Assembly (NCBI GenBank): GCA_965116195.1
Contig: OZ220491.1
Span: 620,001-684,000, forward strand
Origin: Aldehydirespirator sp965116195
Lineage (GTDB): Bacteria; Actinomycetota; Acidimicrobiia; Acidimicrobiales; Aldehydirespiratoraceae
DNA: 64,000 nucleotides
Direction of reading: 5' to 3'
This document shows, piece by piece, positions 59,591 to 64,000 of this stretch. Positions within the stretch are counted from its first letter, which is position 1. Every line of letters begins with the position of its first letter. Both the position numbers and the translations under genes were made by a program. The notes beneath the pieces are model-generated. The model was given only the letters and a program-made list of their open reading frames with translations, was not told the origin of the DNA and ran no database searches.

Positions 59591-61296
59591 CTGAGAAGGA
59601 GGGCTTGTCGTCGCGCCCTGGCGACCGAGCCGACTGGGGCATTCACCGTAAATCCCCTGAGGAGGATGAGTTGTTGTCGCGCCTGGTGACCGGCGCTGGT
59701 CAAGCTGGCTCTGTTCACGGGCCCGTGGATTTTGCTGACTCGGCAAAGGCTGGCTCCGGTCCCATTGATGCCAACGCTGGCTCCGGTCCCATTGATGCTG
59801 GTTCTGGTTCTGTTGGCGCTGGTTCTGCCAACGCTGGCTCCGGTCCCATTGATGCTGGTTCTGGTTCTGTTGGCGCTGGTTCTGCCAACGCTGGCTCCGG
59901 TCCCATTGATGCTGGTTCTGGTTCTGTTGATGCTGGGCGCAGGGCCGTGGGGCATGTCGAGGTTGACACGCACCGTGGTGGGTTCGGTGAGTTCGCGGGA
60001 GGCGGTGACGGCTTCATTGACCGGGCGTTCCGAGAACGGATTGTCCTGGTTGGCGTGGCCCGACCCGGTCAGAGTGCCGCTGAAGCGGAAGCCTCGCTTG
60101 ATGAGTTGACCTTGCTGGTTGACACAGCCGGAGCCGACGCCGTTAGTCGTGTCAGTCAGCGCCGTCAGGCTCCTGATCCGGCCACTTTTGTGGGTACGGG
60201 CAAGGCTCGTGAGATCAAGGCGGTGGCCGAGGCGGTTGATTGCGACACGGTGGTGTTTGACGATGAACTCAGTCCGGCTCAGCAGTTCAATCTGGAGAAG
60301 TTGCTCGGGCGTACAGCCATTGATCGCACGGCAGTGATCCTGGACATCTTCGCCCAGAACGCAAGCACTCCGGAGGGCCGGGCTCAGGTCGAGTTGGCGC
60401 AGTTGCGTTATCGGCTGCCGCGCTTGCGCGGGTCGGGTCGACATCTGTCCCAGCAGGCTGGCGGGATCGGCACCCGGGGGCCCGGTGAGACCCAACTGGA
60501 GGTTGACCGTCGGCGTTTGCAGCGGCGGATCCACAAATTGGAGGACGAGTTGCGTCGCATTGTGCGCCATCGTGACACGCAGTCCAAAGCCCGGCGTCGT
60601 ACCCGCAACCGCGCCGTCGCCATTGTCGGTTACACCAACGCAGGCAAGTCCTCTCTGCTCAACCGGCTGACTTCGGCTGATGTGACTGTCGAGAACCGTC
60701 TCTTTGCCACGCTTGATCCCACCACGCGTCGGCTTGCTCTGCCCGGGGGCGAGTCGGTGTTACTTACGGACACGGTGGGCTTTGTGCGCAAGTTGCCGCA
60801 TCAGCTTGTGGAGGCTTTCAAGACCACACTTGATGTGGTGTGCGATGCCGACCTGCTGGTGCATCTTGTGGACGGTTCAGGCCCTGATCCGGCAGGTTCC
60901 ATGGTTGCGGTGCGTGAGGTGCTGGCCGAGATAGGTGCGGACGCTGTTCCCGAATTGGTGGTGTTCAACAAGAGCGACCGAGGCCCGGCTGCGACCCGGC
61001 TGGCTGAGCGAACTGAGGGCTCGGTGGCGGTGTCGGCGCACACCGGCGACGGGATTGACCGTCTACGGGTGGCTATCGGCGACCGCTTGCGAACCTCGGT
61101 TCCGGTTCAAAAGGTCGAGTTGATGGTGCCCTGGGCACGTGGTGATGTCCTTGCAGGCGTACACCGGGAAGGGCAGGTGCTTGAGTCGGTCGCCACCGAG
61201 CAGGGCATGTGGGTGCAGGCTCGACTTGAACCGTCCTCAGTGGGGTCATTGTCCCACTTTCTGATAAACAGCCCGAGCCATGACCTGCACGGTTGA
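59587..61296 (+). CDS. hflX: GTPase HflX
   Basis: A 569-residue ribosome-associated GTPase that splits stalled 70S ribosomes. The HflX domain has FVGTGKAREIKAVAE, TVVFDDELSPAQQFNLEK, RTAVILDIFAQNASTPEGRAQVELAQL and GPGETQLEVDRRRL. The G domain has G1 IVGYTNAGKSSLLNRL, G3 DTVGF and G4 NKSD. Ahead of the conserved part lies a ~140-residue N-terminal extension with three 19-residue repeats (AGSGPIDAGSGSVGAGSAN; 57-bp spacing at 59773, 59830, 59887). GGGGGG precedes the ATG. The start region is a duplicate of that at 59513. Confidence 0.95.
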   Translation: MTEKEGLSSRPGDRADWGIHRKSPEEDELLSRLVTGAGQAGSVHGPVDFADSAKAGSGPIDANAGSGPIDAGSGSVGAGSANAGSGPIDAGSGSVGAGSANAGSGPIDAGSGSVDAGRRAVGHVEVDTHRGGFGEFAGGGDGFIDRAFRERIVLVGVARPGQSAAEAEASLDELTLLVDTAGADAVSRVSQRRQAPDPATFVGTGKAREIKAVAEAVDCDTVVFDDELSPAQQFNLEKLLGRTAIDRTAVILDIFAQNASTPEGRAQVELAQLRYRLPRLRGSGRHLSQQAGGIGTRGPGETQLEVDRRRLQRRIHKLEDELRRIVRHRDTQSKARRRTRNRAVAIVGYTNAGKSSLLNRLTSADVTVENRLFATLDPTTRRLALPGGESVLLTDTVGFVRKLPHQLVEAFKTTLDVVCDADLLVHLVDGSGPDPAGSMVAVREVLAEIGADAVPELVVFNKSDRGPAATRLAERTEGSVAVSAHTGDGIDRLRVAIGDRLRTSVPVQKVELMVPWARGDVLAGVHREGQVLESVATEQGMWVQARLEPSSVGSLSHFLINSPSHDLHG

Positions 61297-61530
61297 TCCC
61301 TCCGCCGATCCCGCCGGCTCTTGCTGTCGTCGCGCTCGGGGTGTTTGCGAGCGATGACCCGCACGGTTGATCTCCCCGCCGAGCTGTCCGGACCATGTCA
61401 TCGTCACGCTCGGGGTGTTTGCGAGCGATGACCGGCACGGTTGATCCCGCGCCGATCCCGCCGGCCTATGCCGTCGTCGCGCTCGGGGTGTTTGCGAGCG
61501 ATGACCTGCACGGTTGATCTCCCCGCCAAG
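61276..61530. repeat. ~73-bp tandem repeat copying the hflX 3' end
   Basis: CGCTCGGGGTGTTTGCGAGC followed by GATGACC, then GCACGGTTGATC, recurs at 61333, 61407 and 61479. The element CATGACCTGCACGGTTGATC at the hflX stop is the parent of the repeated segment, so the array began by duplicating the gene end. Confidence 0.88.
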
Positions 61531-61586
61531 CCCTCTGCTTTTCTGACGGGAAGCAACGTGGAGGTCTCGGCGTTGGCCAGAAGTTG

Positions 61587-62735
61587 ATGACCGGCGCATT
61601 TGAGCCTCCCGTCTATCCCTATGAGAGGCTTGACTACCTGCGAACATCGGCAGATGAGCTCGCCGGAGGCCAGGTTGACTGTTCCATCGGTACTCCCTGT
61701 GATCCGCCGCCTGATGTGGTGTTGAGGGCCCTGGCCGGGTCGCGCAGCGAGCGTCGCTATCCGCCGTCAATCGGCACTGAGCAGTTCCGCTCAAGTGCGG
61801 CCGGTTGGTTGCAGCAGCGATTTTCGGTGAACCTTGATGCTGAGCGTCAGATCGCAGCCTGCATCGGCTCAAAGGAGTTTGTGGCCTCGTTGCCGCGCAG
61901 TCTCAGATTGCGCTGGCCACAACGTGACACCGTGTTGTACCCGGCTGTGTCCTACCCGTCTTATGCGATGGGCGCGACCTTGGCCCGATGTCGTGCGATG
62001 CCTGTGCCGGTTGACGAGCAGTGTCGGGTGGTGCTGAGTTCCATTGACCCACAGGACGCCCGGCGTGCGTTGTGTCTGTGGATCAACACGCCGGGCAACC
62101 CGGCGGGCGGTCTTGACGATCTTGAGGCGGCAGCTGCCTGGGGCCGGGAGCACGGTGTGTTGGTGGTGAGTGACGAGTGCTATGTGGAGTTCACCTGGAG
62201 TGGTCCACCCCGCACGATCCTTGAGCAGGGTGCCGATGGCGTGTTGGCCGTGCATTCTCTTTCCAAGCGGTCGAACCTGGCGGGTTTGCGTGTCGGGTTC
62301 TATGCCGGTGACAGCGAGATCGTGCATTTCCTGCGTGAGGTGCGCAAGCACGCCGGGTGCATGGTGGCTGGTCCTGTGCAGGCTGCAGCAGCCGCGGCCT
62401 GGGCAGATCAGACACATGTGGTTGCCCAGCGTGAGCTGTACCGGCAACGCCTGCAAATGCTCCGTGCCATTGCAGTGGAGGCCGGTGCTGAGCAGGTCTC
62501 GCTGCCTGCTGGTGCCTTTTACCTGTGGGTTCGGGCTCCGGGTGGCGATGCCTGGGCTTTTGCCGAGATGTTGGCGAGTCGGGCCGGGCTGATCGTCAGC
62601 CCCGGTGAGTTCTACTGCGACCATCCCGAGGCGGGTGGCTCCCACGATCCCCGTGCCTTCGTGCGGATAGCCGCAGTTCAGCCCGAGCATCGCCTGAAGT
62701 TGGCCCTGGAACGTCTGCGCGCTCGTACAGCCTGA
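61587..62735 (+). CDS. dapC: Succinyldiaminopimelate aminotransferase (DapC-like)
   Basis: A 382-residue fold-type I PLP aminotransferase. Markers are SIGTPCDPPPDVV, PPSIGTEQFRSSAAGWLQQRF, LYPAVSYPSYAMGA, LWINTPGNPAGG, VVSDECYVEFTW and the Schiff-base Lys in VHSLSKRSNLAGLRVGF. The C-terminal FVRIAAVQPE carries the carboxylate-binding Arg. Actinobacterial DapC enzymes have this pattern, and its place directly before dapD supports the role: N-succinyl-2-amino-6-ketopimelate to N-succinyl-LL-DAP with glutamate. ATG 61587 is preceded by an in-frame TTG that is less likely. Confidence 0.9.
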   Translation: MTGAFEPPVYPYERLDYLRTSADELAGGQVDCSIGTPCDPPPDVVLRALAGSRSERRYPPSIGTEQFRSSAAGWLQQRFSVNLDAERQIAACIGSKEFVASLPRSLRLRWPQRDTVLYPAVSYPSYAMGATLARCRAMPVPVDEQCRVVLSSIDPQDARRALCLWINTPGNPAGGLDDLEAAAAWGREHGVLVVSDECYVEFTWSGPPRTILEQGADGVLAVHSLSKRSNLAGLRVGFYAGDSEIVHFLREVRKHAGCMVAGPVQAAAAAAWADQTHVVAQRELYRQRLQMLRAIAVEAGAEQVSLPAGAFYLWVRAPGGDAWAFAEMLASRAGLIVSPGEFYCDHPEAGGSHDPRAFVRIAAVQPEHRLKLALERLRARTA

Positions 62736-63019
62736 CCTGGTTGACTTGGTGGACTCTCAGAGGGGTGTTTTGCAGGTCAGCGCAGCCTCGCGTTCGTGCC
62801 GTCTGGCTTGACTGACCTGATATGTCTCAGAGAGGGGCCTCGTAGGTCAGCGCGGCTTTGCGTTGGTACAGCCTGATCTGGTTGACTTGGTGGACTCTTA
62901 GAGAGGTATCTTGCAGGTCAGCGCAGCCTCGCGTTCGTGCCGTCTGGCTTGACTGACCTGATATGTCTCAGAGAGGGGCCTCGTAGGTCAGCGCGGCTTC
63001 GCGCTCGGACAGCCTGACC
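62727..63019. repeat. 141-bp duplication (two units, each of two ~70-bp halves) copying the dapC stop
   Basis: ACAGCCTGA occurs at 62727 (the dapC stop), 62868 and 63009, exactly 141 bp apart. Inside each unit the two halves share TCAGAGAGGGG-type and TAGGTCAGCGCRGC-type sequence. A ~70-bp duplication was therefore duplicated again. It fills the dapC-dapD spacer. Confidence 0.93.
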
Positions 63020-63035
63020 ATTAGCCTGCTGGACC

Positions 63036-63860
63036 ATGTCAACACTTGAGTCGCGCGTCACCGAACTCTGGGCCGGACGCGATGGCCTGGACACCGAAGA
63101 TCTTGAAGTTGTTGCCTGTGTTCACGAGGCGATCAACGCACTTGACTCGGGGCAGGCACGTGTGGCTGAGTTAACCGATGACGGCAGTGTGCGGGTCAAT
63201 CAGTGGTGCAAGCAGGCGATCCTGCTGTTGTTCTCGATTGCCGAGATGAGCACGATTGAACTCGGCCCCTTTGAGTTCGCCGACAAGATTCCTCTCAAGA
63301 AGGACTATGCCGCTCGTGGCGTGCGTGTGGTACCGGGAGCCTCAGCGCGTTGGGGGAGCTATCAGGCACCGGGTGTGGTCATGATGCCCAGCTACACCAA
63401 CATCGGTGCCCATGTGGGAGCCAACACGATGGTTGACACCTGGGCAACTGTCGGATCGTGCGCACAGATCGGGGCCAATGTGCATCTGTCGGGCGGTGTC
63501 GGTATTGGTGGAGTGCTTGAGCCGCCGCAGGCCCAGCCCGTGATCGTGGGGGACGACTGTCTGATCGGCAGCCGTTGCATCGTTGCTGACGGAGCCAGGG
63601 TGGGGCAGGGCACAGTGCTGGGTGCGGGAGCTGTGCTGACCGGGTCGATTCCTGTGATTGACGTTGACACCGGTGAGGAGTTGGCCCGTGGCGAGGTGCC
63701 GCCCTGGTCTGTGGCTGTGGCTGGAACAAGGCGTCGAGAGTTCGCCGGTGGCGAGTTCGGGCTGCCGTCGGTGCTGGTGATCAAACGGTTGGCCGAGGGT
63801 GAGCGCCATGAAAAGTCAGCGCTGAATCAGATACTGCGCGATCACGGCGCTGCCACCTGA
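63036..63860 (+). CDS. dapD: Tetrahydrodipicolinate N-succinyltransferase
   Basis: A 274-residue left-handed beta-helix acyltransferase giving N-succinyl-2-amino-6-ketopimelate. Conserved stretches are DGSVRVNQWCKQAILLLF, KKDYAARGVRVVPGASARWGSYQ, MMPSYTNIGAHVGANTMVDTWATVGSCAQIG, HLSGGVGIGGVLEPPQA and the hexapeptide turns, then GEVPPWSVAVAGTRRRE. Length and motifs match the E. coli-type enzyme rather than the ~317-residue Mycobacterium type. It follows dapC and supplies its substrate. Confidence 0.95.
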   Translation: MSTLESRVTELWAGRDGLDTEDLEVVACVHEAINALDSGQARVAELTDDGSVRVNQWCKQAILLLFSIAEMSTIELGPFEFADKIPLKKDYAARGVRVVPGASARWGSYQAPGVVMMPSYTNIGAHVGANTMVDTWATVGSCAQIGANVHLSGGVGIGGVLEPPQAQPVIVGDDCLIGSRCIVADGARVGQGTVLGAGAVLTGSIPVIDVDTGEELARGEVPPWSVAVAGTRRREFAGGEFGLPSVLVIKRLAEGERHEKSALNQILRDHGAAT

Positions 63861-63941
63861 CCATGGCTGCTCTGTTGGCCTGCCTACAGGGGGGCTTTCG
63901 CAGCTTTGCGGGTCGGCTTGGCAGCGTCAACACACGGGTTT

Positions 63942-63961
63942 CCCTGCCCGCAGGGTGTTTT
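63942..63961 (+). terminator. Hairpin after dapD
   Basis: CCCTGC-CC-GCAGGG followed by TGTTTT. The two-base loop means the inner pair probably opens; it is a possible first terminator. Confidence 0.4.
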
Positions 63962-63981
63962 GTCTCCGAGATGTGCCCACG

Positions 63982-64000
63982 GCACCCCAGCGGGTGCTTT
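63982..64000 (+). terminator. Hairpin at the right edge of the window
   Basis: GCACCC-CAGC-GGGTGC followed by at least TTT at the window end. A 6-bp GC-rich stem with a 4-nt loop is a good intrinsic terminator; the T-run is cut by the edge. Confidence 0.55.

Overview
The window is high-GC DNA with dense coding, mostly on the + strand, and it looks like an actinobacterium. Three things point to the class Acidimicrobiia, as an inference rather than a proof: the gene order rpsO-pnp-dapB-(SURF1)-dapA-rnj-ftsK ... rimO-pgsA-cinA-recA-miaB-miaA-dapF-hflX-dapC-dapD; the ImuA'/ImuB/DnaE2 SOS mutasome; and surface proteins with long poly-threonine linkers and SLH domains.

Layout. 1-9.6 kb is a catabolic cluster: a CoA-transferase (cut by the left edge), a ThDP enzyme, a GntR regulator, a NitT/TauT-type ABC importer, an LLM flavin oxidoreductase and an enamidase-like amidohydrolase. 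9.6-15.5 kb (minus strand) is the imuA'-imuB-dnaE2 translesion operon, followed by an alpha/beta hydrolase. 16.5-23.3 kb holds a D-aminoacylase-type amidohydrolase, an SDR, an acyl-CoA ligase, an ArsC-family gene that appears to be a selenoprotein, and a ferredoxin/ferredoxin-reductase pair. 23.7-35.8 kb is housekeeping: rpsO, pnp, dapB, SURF1, dapA, RNase J, FtsK and a cation antiporter. 35.8-45.4 kb is a cell-surface region: a duplicated promoter/leader with a poly-C tract, a broken modular Calx-beta protein, an FN3/SLH protein, and a lipoprotein fusing glutamine cyclotransferase to CapA. 45.6-64 kb is housekeeping again (rimO, pgsA, cinA, msrB, recA, miaB, miaA, dapF, hflX, dapC, dapD). It is interrupted at 48.1-49.8 kb by a low-GC two-gene insert and ends in terminator-like hairpins.

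Two signals stand out. First, the ArsC-family gene at 21379-21753 has a good Shine-Dalgarno and start, and an in-frame UGA exactly where the family has its catalytic cysteine. A stem-loop meeting the bacterial SECIS rules follows 23 nt later. Second, almost every intergenic spacer holds a private tandem duplication (32-141 bp), and many copies include the stop codon of the upstream gene or the start/RBS of the downstream gene. Related expansions, with periods that are multiples of three, sit inside otherwise conserved enzymes (DapF, RimO, HflX, DnaE2, ImuB, FtsK). In one case (dapF/hflX) the duplication has made a 25-codon ORF that overlaps both neighbours.

The dapA, dapB, dapC, dapD and dapF genes together cover most of the succinylase route to meso-diaminopimelate and lysine. 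No tRNA, rRNA, CRISPR array or transposase was recognised.
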